Translations under genes and position numbers: made by a program
The notes under the pieces: generated by a model
Seen by the model: the letters and a program-made list of their open reading frames with translations, nothing else
Told to the model about the DNA's origin: nothing
The model's database searches: none
Source of the DNA: DATBRG01 sp036560445
GTDB lineage: Bacteria; Pseudomonadota; Gammaproteobacteria; Burkholderiales; Methylophilaceae
Direction: 5' to 3'
Length of the DNA stretch: 21,510 nt
Assembly (NCBI GenBank): GCA_036560445.1
Contig: DATBRG010000032.1
Span: 1 to 21,510, forward strand
Shown: positions 1 to 7,441 of the stretch, in pieces
Numbering within the stretch: the stretch's first letter is position 1
Layout: every line of letters begins with the position of its first letter

Positions 1-8
1 AGCTTTTC

Positions 9-23
9 TGGATGAAGCATCCA
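9..23 (-). other. short hairpin just downstream of the ArnT-like gene
   Basis: Six-base arms TGGATG and CATCCA flank a 3-nt loop, starting 8 nt beyond the TGA stop at 32-34. There is no T tract after it on the minus strand (GAAAAGC follows), so it does not qualify as a standard intrinsic terminator. It could protect the 3' end of the transcript or be chance. The rest of the left edge (1-31) shows nothing else. Confidence 0.25.
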
Positions 24-31
24 CGATATGG

Positions 32-1507
32 TCAAGGCTGCACAGATACATTGCAAGCGCTGCCAAAACCATAAATAACTAAACTCTTGTCTTTTTTCAG
101 ATAAGGCCGGAATACCCTGACGATACAAGCTGCCTGCGGCCTGACTTCTGCATCGTAGGCATTCTCAACCAGCAACTGCATGGGTGTGCCCGAATCTTTT
201 AACGCCCTGAAAGAATCGGCATCCAGCATTTTAATTGGCTGTGCCGAATAGTAAATGATACGGGTATCAATCTCGCGGTAGGCATATAGCGGTGCTGGCT
301 GCGGCCTGGCGCTCCAGCGATGAAAATCCGGAAAAACCGAGACACGGTAATCGTAAATTCGGGCTTCGGCAAATGCATAAAACACGAAAAAGAAAGCGGG
401 CAACGCTAGCCCTGCAATAATAATAAGCTGCCGCAATTTTGGCCCGGCAGCGTCGAAAACCTCGCCCAGCCTGATCGAAAATAGTACGGTAAGTAAGGGA
501 TAGGTAGGTAGAAGATATTTTGCATGCTTGTTGTTGAACAACGAAAATATCACCAGCGGCACCAACACCGCTATCACTAAGACCAGATAGTCGGTGCGCC
601 CTTTGCAGCGCTGCCAGATATTGAATGGGTGGCGAATGGAATGGAGGCAAAGCAGTAGCAAAACTGGCAAGAAATCCACGAATATCCAGAAAAAATAGCT
701 CCACAGTGGTTTACTATCCTCGCCCTGTATCTTCTCCACCATGTCACGATGAGCAATCGAAGCCCATATATCCGGCCCTAGTCGCCATGTCACCAGTACA
801 TACCAGGATAAGCCAACCAGTGCAAAAATTAGCCACCCGATAGGACTGCGCAACACATGCCAGCAACGCTGGGGTTTTTTATAAATCGCGACTATCAGCA
901 AAGGCAAGGTGACAAACAACAGTACGAGCGGCCCTTTGGTCAGCATCGCCAGACCCAGCAAGAAGTAGCTCAGGTATATCCAGCGTCGGCTTTTGCCTTC
1001 ATGAAGATACTGCATGGCCGTAAGTAGCGCGCCTACGCACAAGGCTGTAAGCAGCATTTCAATCTCGGCCCGGCGTGCAAACATGGCAAAGGTAGCATTA
1101 GCAATAAGTATCTGCGCACTGAACAATGCCGGCCAGGCACCGAATTGCCTCAATGCATAGCGATATACCATCACAACCGTGGCCAAACCTGCCAAAGCTG
1201 ATGGCAGCCTGACAGCCCATTCATTGGCCGTGCCAAATAAGTAAGAAATGGCCGCCGAGAGCCAGTAAATCAAGGGTGGTTTTGTAATGTAGAGTTCGCC
1301 ATTGAGCTGCGGTAGCAGCCAATCACCATGCAAGAACATGGCTTGCGCAGGCAGTGCACGACGTGCCTCATTGAAGGACAATAAAGCGATATCACCCAAG
1401 CCCCAGAAGAACACCGCAAACCCGAGTAGCATGGTTGCGAATACCAGGTATTTGTAAGATGTTGATTCAGCGTCGATCAAGAGATTGCATCCAATGTGAG
1501 CATTCAC
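32..1507 (-). CDS. ArnT/PMT-type membrane glycosyltransferase (copy 1)
   Basis: A 491-residue polytopic inner-membrane protein, with hydrophobic segments from about residue 20 through about 380 and a soluble C-terminal tail. Family knowledge: such GT83/GT39 enzymes take a sugar from an undecaprenyl-phosphate carrier and attach it to lipid A or another acceptor on the periplasmic side. The family pattern in the first periplasmic loop is visible (NEARRAL around 46-52, then GDWLLPQLNGELYITKPPL at 61-79), as is RRAEIEM further on. The usual Asp-Glu pair reads Asn46-Glu47 here. The start is GTG at 1505-1507, chosen because AGG sits five bases upstream; an internal ATG at codon 26 would cut into the first membrane segment. 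It is the last gene of a four-gene run, 28 bp behind the LAB_N gene. Acceptor and sugar cannot be told from sequence. Confidence 0.85.
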   Translation of the reverse strand: MNAHIGCNLLIDAESTSYKYLVFATMLLGFAVFFWGLGDIALLSFNEARRALPAQAMFLHGDWLLPQLNGELYITKPPLIYWLSAAISYLFGTANEWAVRLPSALAGLATVVMVYRYALRQFGAWPALFSAQILIANATFAMFARRAEIEMLLTALCVGALLTAMQYLHEGKSRRWIYLSYFLLGLAMLTKGPLVLLFVTLPLLIVAIYKKPQRCWHVLRSPIGWLIFALVGLSWYVLVTWRLGPDIWASIAHRDMVEKIQGEDSKPLWSYFFWIFVDFLPVLLLLCLHSIRHPFNIWQRCKGRTDYLVLVIAVLVPLVIFSLFNNKHAKYLLPTYPLLTVLFSIRLGEVFDAAGPKLRQLIIIAGLALPAFFFVFYAFAEARIYDYRVSVFPDFHRWSARPQPAPLYAYREIDTRIIYYSAQPIKMLDADSFRALKDSGTPMQLLVENAYDAEVRPQAACIVRVFRPYLKKDKSLVIYGFGSACNVSVQP

Positions 1508-1535
1508 TAATGCCTATCGACAGGCTAGGTGATGC

Positions 1536-1883
1536 TTACTCAGATTTTCCGTTCTTTTCATTGCGCCTGATGAGCATCAGATTTCTGGTGTAGACGATAG
1601 TGCCCGGCAATTGCCCCAGAATAATCACCGGATCGGCGCGATGAAAACCATAGGCCAGAACGATAACGCCGCCGAACAGGCTCAGGTACCAGAAACTTAC
1701 AGGGATCAGGCTTTGCTGATGGCGCTCGCTATGTATCCACTGCACTACAAAGCGCATCATGAACAGCGATTGCCCCGCAAGGCCAAATGCCAGCCATGCC
1801 AGATCAATACCAGGCATGCCAGCGACATAATCATGCATACGTGCTACTAAGTAGCCCAGGAAATATCCGATTCCGTGATCCAC
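1536..1883 (-). CDS. small membrane protein with lipid-A-disaccharide synthase N-terminal (LAB_N) domain
   Basis: A 115-residue protein with three predicted membrane segments at about 28-50, 60-80 and 84-105 and a charged C-terminal tail (RRNEKNGKSE). The stretch SLIPVSFWYLSLFGG, then DPVIILGQLPGTIVYTRNL, is the conserved LAB_N pattern seen as an extension of some LpxB proteins and as free-standing small proteins beside lipid-linked sugar transferases. It is not itself a disaccharide synthase, because the GT-B catalytic domain is absent. GTG start at 1881-1883 with a strong GAGGAG Shine-Dalgarno seven bases upstream; the preceding GT2 stop is only 3 bp away, so translation is probably coupled. 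Function is unproven; as a three-segment membrane protein next to a carrier-charging GT2 and an ArnT-like enzyme it could help move or present the lipid-linked sugar (inference). Confidence 0.8.
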   Translation of the reverse strand: MDHGIGYFLGYLVARMHDYVAGMPGIDLAWLAFGLAGQSLFMMRFVVQWIHSERHQQSLIPVSFWYLSLFGGVIVLAYGFHRADPVIILGQLPGTIVYTRNLMLIRRNEKNGKSE

Positions 1884-1886
1884 TGC

Positions 1887-2618
1887 TTACTCCTCTGATA
1901 CTACAGGCTGTTTAGCGCGCTTCTGCAGCCAAGCCACACCGAATAAATCCACAATGCCTACCATGAGCCGGTCTAACGTACCGTAATTGGATTTACCATG
2001 TTCACGCACACGGTGATTAACAGGTACCGAGATAATCTTGCCACCACGACGCCTGATGAGCGCAGGCAGGAATCGATGCATGTGATCAAAATACGGTAAA
2101 TCGAGGAATGCTTGACGTGAGAACAATTTGAGGCCGCAACCGGTGTCGGGGGTGCTGTCCTTGAGCATCCTGGAGCGAACACCATTAGCAATCACCGAGG
2201 AAATACGCTTGATCCAAACATCACGTCGGCTATGCCGACGGTTTCCGCCAACCAGTTCTACGCCCTCAGCCAAAGCCGATAGTAGTTTAGGGATATCCGC
2301 AGGATCATTCTGCCCATCTCCGTCCAGAGTCGCAATCCATGGATACTTTGCTGACTTGACGCCGGTTCTCACTGCGGTGCTTTGGCCACAGCTTTTTGCA
2401 TGATGCATGATGCGCAGCTGCGGGCAGCCTGCCTGGATAGCTTTGAGTCGGGTTAGCGTCTCGTCAGTACTGCCATCATCCACATAGATAATTTCATACG
2501 CAATCACACCATCAAGCGCGGTGCGAATCTCGGTGATCAGGCCAAGCACATTATCCTGTTCGTTACGCACTGGCACCACGACAGAAAGCTGGCTGGGTGC
2601 CACAAAATTTAAAGACAT
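1887..2618 (-). CDS. GT2 family glycosyltransferase (polyprenyl-phosphate sugar synthase type)
   Basis: A 243-residue GT-A fold enzyme. Visible motifs: SVVVPVRNEQDN at 12-23, the nucleotide-binding YVDDGSTDET at 45-54, and the DxD-type ATLDGDGQND at 96-105 for metal and nucleotide-sugar binding. The sequence resembles dolichol-phosphate mannosyltransferase and ArnC/GtrB proteins but lacks the two C-terminal membrane helices of ArnC/GtrB, so it probably works as a peripheral cytoplasmic enzyme that loads a sugar onto undecaprenyl phosphate. ATG start with AAGG about ten bases upstream. It lies between a HAD phosphatase (43-bp gap) and the LAB_N protein (3-bp gap), with an ArnT-like transferase after that. 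This arrangement fits a carrier-loading and periplasmic-transfer pathway. The sugar donor is unknown. Confidence 0.88.
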   Translation of the reverse strand: MSLNFVAPSQLSVVVPVRNEQDNVLGLITEIRTALDGVIAYEIIYVDDGSTDETLTRLKAIQAGCPQLRIMHHAKSCGQSTAVRTGVKSAKYPWIATLDGDGQNDPADIPKLLSALAEGVELVGGNRRHSRRDVWIKRISSVIANGVRSRMLKDSTPDTGCGLKLFSRQAFLDLPYFDHMHRFLPALIRRRGGKIISVPVNHRVREHGKSNYGTLDRLMVGIVDLFGVAWLQKRAKQPVVSEE

Positions 2619-2661
2619 AAGTGCCGACCTTTCAACAAGTCATTTCTGCATATAAGGCGCT

Positions 2662-3318
2662 TCATCGACAAACTTCTTCGAGCTTGTTGATCACGGTTAT
2701 ATGATGGGTAGCGCAGTAATCCTGCCAACCGATGAAATCGGTCCACTCACTCACAAATACGAAATCAAATCCTGCGCGTGTAGCGGCCTCATGATCATAG
2801 CGGCTATCACCAAAATAAATCGCTGGCAATTGCAAGTTACCGCTGGCCTTCTCGCGCGCCAGAATATCATCTTTATAATCGGGACTGCCGAAAATACCGG
2901 CATCAAACAGCTTATCGATCCCCAGCTTGGCGAATACCATGTGTTTTTCTGATTGATCGCCACCTGAAACCAGCATCCATCTTGCGTGCGATGTTGCTTC
3001 CCGTAATTGCTGCAAACCGGAGGCTATTTTGCACTTCAATAAACCTTGTACTACCTCGTGTGAGAAGCGCTGGAGCAGGTCTTGCATGAGGTCATCCTGT
3101 ACTGGTTGATGGGTGATTTCACGCAGAAAGTGCTCGAACTTGTGATAGCGTGAAATGCCACCGAGCTGCACGTGATAGTCAACCAGCGCCTTTGCCTGCA
3201 GCTTATTTGCGCCAAAACCTATAGCCGTATCATAGTAGGCCTGTATCTTGAGCTGGTTTGAATCAAGGATGACGCCATCGCAATCAAACACCAGAGTTTT
3301 ATAACGCTTCAGATCCAC
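2662..3318 (-). CDS. HAD superfamily hydrolase (probable phosphatase)
   Basis: A 218-residue HAD-IA type protein. Motif I is VFDCDGVILDSN with the nucleophile Asp12 and the acid/base Asp14; motif II is the Ser of MLVSGGD; motif IV is IYFGDSRYDHEAA, whose acidic residues bind magnesium. The helical cap lies between motifs I and II. Length and motifs match small-molecule phosphatases such as phosphoglycolate or sugar-phosphate phosphatases, but nothing fixes the substrate. The GTG start at 3316-3318 is supported by GAGG about six bases upstream, and the protein then begins normally for the family. It heads the GT2-LAB_N-ArnT run and follows eda after 83 bp. It might dephosphorylate a precursor in that pathway or serve central metabolism; the context does not decide. 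Confidence 0.85.
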   Translation of the reverse strand: MDLKRYKTLVFDCDGVILDSNQLKIQAYYDTAIGFGANKLQAKALVDYHVQLGGISRYHKFEHFLREITHQPVQDDLMQDLLQRFSHEVVQGLLKCKIASGLQQLREATSHARWMLVSGGDQSEKHMVFAKLGIDKLFDAGIFGSPDYKDDILAREKASGNLQLPAIYFGDSRYDHEAATRAGFDFVFVSEWTDFIGWQDYCATHHITVINKLEEVCR

Positions 3319-3401
3319 CCGCTACCTCGACGCCAATAGCTGGCGCATTCTATTTGTAAAAATTGATTAGCCTGAAACGTTATATTGCTTGATGCCGACC
3401 C
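3319..3401. other. 83-bp gap between eda and the HAD gene
   Basis: AT-rich stretch that could carry a promoter for the HAD-GT2-LAB_N-ArnT run. On the minus strand it holds a weak candidate (TTGAGG, 15 nt, TATAAC) and a TAGAAT box without a good -35 partner. A small hairpin (CGCCA/TGGCG, 5-nt loop, 3333-3347) lies near the HAD start. There is no terminator with a T tract after eda, so read-through from eda is possible. Confidence 0.3.
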
Positions 3402-4025
3402 TCAACCCCTAAGGCTGCTAGCTTCCTGCGCCAACTGGGTAATGCGATGCCATTGCTTGGCTGCCAGCGCATCCGCCGGGGTAAGCCAGGTGCCACCGCA
3501 CACAGGCACATTAGACAGACCCAGGAATTCTGGTGCATTGTCTATCGTCACACCGCCAGTCGGGCAAAATTTCACATCACCGAACGGGCCGGCAAAACCC
3601 TTGAGCAGGTTAACCCCCCCCACAGCAACTGCCGGGAACAGCTTAAGGAAATAGTAGCCATCTGCATTCGCCATCATCACTTCGCTACCGGTAGATACGC
3701 CGGGCAGCAATGGCAAGCCGATATCGTGACATGCCTTACCGATTTCACTGGTATAGCCGGGGCTAACCGCGAACTTGCAACCAACATTCAATGCCGCTTT
3801 GGCATCAGCCACGCTACGCACCGTACCTGCACCCAGAATGGCTTCTGGCAACGCCTTTGCGATCGCTTCCATACACTGCAGGGCAACTGGAGTTCTCATT
3901 GTAACTTCCAGTACCTTGATGCCGCCCTTGAGGAAGGCTTCTGCCATCGGGACTGCATCTTCAACGTGACGAATAACGATAACCGGAATCACCGGGCCAT
4001 GATTGGCCAATTCCAATGTGTTCAT
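3402..4025 (-). CDS. eda: 2-keto-3-deoxy-6-phosphogluconate (KDPG) aldolase
   Basis: A 207-residue class I aldolase that splits KDPG into pyruvate and glyceraldehyde 3-phosphate, the last step of the Entner-Doudoroff pathway. The family pattern is complete: KVLEVTMRT with catalytic Glu40, GAGTVRS, the Schiff-base lysine Lys128 in YFLKLFPA, and the phosphate-binding PTGGV near 145. The length is typical. ATG start. It follows edd after 48 bp on the same strand and is presumably co-transcribed from the promoter at 5930-5958. Odd point: the Gly136-Gly137 codons create an uninterrupted run of eight G on the coding strand (3614-3621), a possible slippage site; the frame is intact here. Identification is secure. 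Confidence 0.97.
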   Translation of the reverse strand: MNTLELANHGPVIPVIVIRHVEDAVPMAEAFLKGGIKVLEVTMRTPVALQCMEAIAKALPEAILGAGTVRSVADAKAALNVGCKFAVSPGYTSEIGKACHDIGLPLLPGVSTGSEVMMANADGYYFLKLFPAVAVGGVNLLKGFAGPFGDVKFCPTGGVTIDNAPEFLGLSNVPVCGGTWLTPADALAAKQWHRITQLAQEASSLRG

Positions 4026-4073
4026 GTTTACTTGATCTTTCTAGAATTAAATAAGGATTAAATCAGATATTAA

Positions 4074-5888
4074 TTACAGCCAGGTAACAGCGCCCTCTTC
4101 AGCGCTGCGCACATTACGCCGCATGCCACCGAAGAGTTCACGGCCGAGTCCATGAGCATTGATATTGCGCTGGCGTTCGGTCAATTCGGCCTGCTCTCGA
4201 TCTGCCCAGGTGTCGGCGTCGACCAGCGCATTTAGCGTGCCAACCACTGCATTCAGGCGAATGATATCGCCCGTACGAACTTTGCCTAAGGGGCCATCTG
4301 CCAGCACTTCCGGGCTGACATGGATAGCTGCGGGAATCTTGCCAGAAGCACCACTCATGCGACCATCAGTCACCAGCGCCACCTTGAAGCCCTTGCCTTG
4401 CAGCACGGCCATAGGCGGAGTCAGTTTATGCAACTCCGGCATACCATTGGCACGCGGCCCCTGGAAACGCAGCACGGCAACAAAATCGCGCTCCAGCACG
4501 CCCTCTTCAAACGCCGCGAGGAACTCTTCCTGCGAATCAAACACAATGGCGGGAGCCTCGATAATATGACGATCTTCCGGCACTGCAGATACCTTGATCA
4601 CGGAGCGGCCAAGATTGCCTTTCAGCAAACGCAAGCCACCGGTTTCACTGAAAGGTGCTGCAGCAGTCCGCACTACTGAATCATCGCCACTTTCCTTGGG
4701 CAGGTCTTTCCAGATGATGTGGTCACCTTCGACTTGCGGCAACTTGGTGTATTCACGCAGGCCGCCAGCAGCAACCGTAATCACTTCTTCGTCCATCAGG
4801 CCAGCATCGATCAATTCACGGATGATGAAGCCCGGGCCGCCAGCTGCCTGGAACTGGTTAACATCAGCTTTACCATTCGGGTAAACATTGGCCAGCAAAG
4901 GCACAGCTCTGGAGAGGTAATGGAAATCCGTCCAATCGATGATGATACCCGCCGCACGCGCCACGGCTACCCAATGGATTAGGTGGTTGGTAGAACCGCC
5001 GGTAGCCAGCAAGGCCACCATGGCATTAACGATAACGCGCTCATCAACCAGGTAACCAATCGGTGTGAAACGTTTGGCTTGGGTCATGGATAAGACCATG
5101 CGCACAGCCTCACGAGTCACACCTTCACGCAGACCATCGTGTGGATGAATAAAGGCAGCACCGGGAACATGCAAGCCCATCGCTTCCAGCAACATCTGGT
5201 TGCTGTTGGCAGTACCATAGAAAGTACAGGTACCTGCCCCATGATAGGCCGAGGATTCTGAAGCAAGCAGTTCAGCACGGCCAACCAGGCCTTGCGCATA
5301 CTGTTCGCGCACCTTGGATTTGGCGGTGTTGTCGAGGCCTGTGCTCATAGGGCCAGCCGGCACAAATATACAAGGCAAATGGCCAAAATGCAGGGCACCT
5401 ATCAGCAAGCCCGGGGCGATCTTATCGCACACACCTAATAGCAGTGCAGCATCGAACACGTCATGGGTCAGGCCAACAGCAGTCCCCATAGCGATGGTAT
5501 CGCGCGAGAACAAGCTGAGCTCCATACCGGGCTCACCCTGGGTAATGCCGTCACACATAGCTGGGACGCCCCCTGCCACTTGTACAGTAGCGCCGTTTTT
5601 ACGCGCCTCATCACGGATAATGCTGGGATAGATCTCATAAGGCTGATGTGCCGAGAGCATATCGTTATAGGCAGTGATAATGCCTATATGCGGGGCCTTC
5701 TCGGCAACAACACGTAATTTGTCACTGGCGGGCAAGGCAGCGAATGCGTGTGCGACATTGGCACAACCCATGCGGTCTGCACCACGTGGGCGCGTGATAA
5801 TTTGTTCCAAGCGATGTAAATAGGCTTTACGGGTTGGCGCACTACGCTCGCGGATACGTTCGGTAACTTCGATAACTGACTGTTTCAT
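4074..5888 (-). CDS. edd: 6-phosphogluconate dehydratase
   Basis: A 604-residue member of the IlvD/Edd family, the expected length for Edd. It converts 6-phosphogluconate to KDPG using a [4Fe-4S] cluster. The three conserved cysteines expected to hold the cluster are seen as PAMCDG (Cys112), GVCDKIAPG (Cys154) and GTCTFYGTANSNQ (Cys221); VTDGRMSGASGKIPAAIH near the C-terminus is the other family signature. ATG start with a 35-nt leader if the predicted promoter is used. It is followed 48 bp later by eda. No zwf, pgl or gnd gene lies in this window, so 6-phosphogluconate must come from elsewhere on the chromosome. The flanks are LPS genes, an unusual place for a sugar-catabolic pair. Identification is secure. 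Confidence 0.97.
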   Translation of the reverse strand: MKQSVIEVTERIRERSAPTRKAYLHRLEQIITRPRGADRMGCANVAHAFAALPASDKLRVVAEKAPHIGIITAYNDMLSAHQPYEIYPSIIRDEARKNGATVQVAGGVPAMCDGITQGEPGMELSLFSRDTIAMGTAVGLTHDVFDAALLLGVCDKIAPGLLIGALHFGHLPCIFVPAGPMSTGLDNTAKSKVREQYAQGLVGRAELLASESSAYHGAGTCTFYGTANSNQMLLEAMGLHVPGAAFIHPHDGLREGVTREAVRMVLSMTQAKRFTPIGYLVDERVIVNAMVALLATGGSTNHLIHWVAVARAAGIIIDWTDFHYLSRAVPLLANVYPNGKADVNQFQAAGGPGFIIRELIDAGLMDEEVITVAAGGLREYTKLPQVEGDHIIWKDLPKESGDDSVVRTAAAPFSETGGLRLLKGNLGRSVIKVSAVPEDRHIIEAPAIVFDSQEEFLAAFEEGVLERDFVAVLRFQGPRANGMPELHKLTPPMAVLQGKGFKVALVTDGRMSGASGKIPAAIHVSPEVLADGPLGKVRTGDIIRLNAVVGTLNALVDADTWADREQAELTERQRNINAHGLGRELFGGMRRNVRSAEEGAVTWL

Positions 5889-5929
5889 GGTAGCAGACGA
5901 TCTATTTATAATGTGTAGTTATGAGCCCG

Positions 5930-5958
5930 ATTATCCGCAAAGCCGACAATATCGTCAA
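5930..5958 (-). promoter_or_regulatory. sigma-70-type promoter of edd-eda
   Basis: Minus-strand -35 TTGACG (5953-5958) and -10 GATAAT (5930-5935), each matching five of six consensus bases, separated by exactly 17 nt. Transcription would begin near 5923 and leave a leader of about 35 nt before the edd ATG. Confidence 0.65.
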
Positions 5959-5989
5959 ATCAAGACTGGGGATTCAGGCTCAATATCGT
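5947..5989. repeat. pair of direct repeats CAATATCGT at the edd promoter
   Basis: CAATATCGT occurs at 5947-5955 and again at 5981-5989, 34 bp apart start to start. The similarity extends weakly to the right (CAAAT versus TAATT). The first copy overlaps the predicted -35 box and the second lies just upstream of it, the place expected for operator half-sites or an activator. No known regulator motif is recognised. Confidence 0.4.
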
Positions 5990-5992
5990 TAA

Positions 5993-7441
5993 TTACATAA
6001 TCCCGGCACGCTTCAGCAAACCAGTGTCTTTATAGGCATTTTTAAGAGCCACGGAGAGCAGGTCGCGGGTTGCCGGGTCTTGTTGCCAGTTCCGCATAAA
6101 CCGGCGTAAGTCCCTGATATGGCGTCGCACAAAAAACCAGTGACAACTGCGTTGACGCATACTGTCGAGATCAAGCAACAAGGGCTTGTCATTCGGCATT
6201 TTCATATTGGTCGCCTTAAAATCACCGTGTTCGAGTTTCAGCAAATAAAGCTTATGAAACAAACTGGCAATACAATGTGCTGCGCTGATCTTCCGTGCGG
6301 CTGGTAAGTTAGCGTCAGCGAAAAACTCTATGACATCTGGGGCATCAATAAATTCGGCTAGAAAATAAGCCTGGCGCCTGAACGGGCCGCAACGCCTTTC
6401 CAATAAAGCGACCGGCGCGGCGGCAGCTATATCGTACATTTTGAGGCGATGTGCATTGGCCCAGCAGGCAGCAGCACGCGAGGAACGCAATGCACGGTTG
6501 AGGCCATGCCAGAAGTTCTTGATGTTATAACGCTTGACTACCACCCGCTTATTGCTGAATTCAACTAGGCTCAATGTACAGGTATTGCCGCTTTTCAGTC
6601 GGTGGTTAGATTCCTCATCCAGCCACGTATCAGGCTCATTCAGGCCAGGCTCAAGCAGCTCACCCCAGCCTTTTGCTATGGCCAGGAACCGTTCTGGGCT
6701 TTGTTCCACCACAACATCGCTGCAGGTGCGAAACACTTTCCTGTCAGCATAGTCTGAGGCTGTCTTGATGCGGATTCTACTAGTCAATTCTTGTAGGGCC
6801 TTGGACTCCAGCTCCCATTGCAGCCAGCCACGCTGCTGACAATATTCTCGATACAACTCAGGAATCCAGACATCATCTGTGACATCCATCTTGGAGAACA
6901 AGGTTGCTAAATTGCGCAGCGACCGACGATGGACACAGAAGCGGCCAAGCTGGCGTATCCCATCGCAATCCAGCGTATAGACACTCTCACTCTCAACAAG
7001 AAAATTTTTCAGATAAAGATCGGTCTGCATTACCCCCGCCTGGTGATGCGAGGCGATAGCACGCGTCAACATACGCATCAAATGCAAGCGGCCCTGACTA
7101 TCACCAGCCAGCCCCCGCCAGTTATCTTCAGCGCTGCCCGCAACCTCAATTGCCGCATACAGCAGCACATGGCCGCCACCATCTGCCAGAGTCATCTCAA
7201 GCAATAGTTCAGGCGTCAGCAGGCCGGCTTGCGTAAGCATTTGCCAACCGGATTTTTCCCTTGCTATATGCCGCTCCGCATGCGCGCCTATAAAAATCTT
7301 GGCGTATACCTGACGCTGCTGCCAAATGGCCTTGCAAACCACGCGCCGCCCCGGGACGTAGCGCACAACTCGCTCACAGACCAGCTGACTGTTATCCCTC
7401 AGTAGTATCTCGCCAACTGAGAACTGATCTAGTTCAGTCAT
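5993..7441 (-). CDS. tandem two-domain LPS (Kdo/WaaP-like) kinase family protein
   Basis: A 482-residue cytoplasmic protein made of two successive WaaP/InaA-type kinase domains. In the first (about 1-220) the ATP lysine is Lys48 in VYAKIF, the catalytic loop reads MQTDLYLKNF with Asp141 and Asn146, and the metal motif is TLDCDG. In the second (about 290-470) they are Lys303 in VVVKRYN, the loop EHGDFKATN with Asp407 and Asn412, and LLLDLDS. Both domains therefore keep the key lysine, Asp and Asn; the first lacks the usual His/Arg before its catalytic Asp. Chosen start: ATG at 7441, giving an 8-bp overlap (ATGACTGA) with the upstream stop; an ATG eleven codons earlier (7474) is possible. It probably phosphorylates LPS core sugars, as its neighbours waaG and waaP suggest. 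It is reminiscent of the extra kinase genes beside waaP in Pseudomonas, but the exact substrate is unknown. Confidence 0.8.
   Translation of the reverse strand: MTELDQFSVGEILLRDNSQLVCERVVRYVPGRRVVCKAIWQQRQVYAKIFIGAHAERHIAREKSGWQMLTQAGLLTPELLLEMTLADGGGHVLLYAAIEVAGSAEDNWRGLAGDSQGRLHLMRMLTRAIASHHQAGVMQTDLYLKNFLVESESVYTLDCDGIRQLGRFCVHRRSLRNLATLFSKMDVTDDVWIPELYREYCQQRGWLQWELESKALQELTSRIRIKTASDYADRKVFRTCSDVVVEQSPERFLAIAKGWGELLEPGLNEPDTWLDEESNHRLKSGNTCTLSLVEFSNKRVVVKRYNIKNFWHGLNRALRSSRAAACWANAHRLKMYDIAAAAPVALLERRCGPFRRQAYFLAEFIDAPDVIEFFADANLPAARKISAAHCIASLFHKLYLLKLEHGDFKATNMKMPNDKPLLLDLDSMRQRSCHWFFVRRHIRDLRRFMRNWQQDPATRDLLSVALKNAYKDTGLLKRAGIM

Noticed and set aside
3614..3621. Frameshift in eda at the G8 run
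   Set aside because: The frame continues correctly on both sides through all family motifs, so the gene is intact.
3447..4061. 204-codon plus-strand frame antisense to eda
   Set aside because: It lies entirely over a certain gene, its translation is low-complexity and His/Arg/Cys-rich, and it matches no family.
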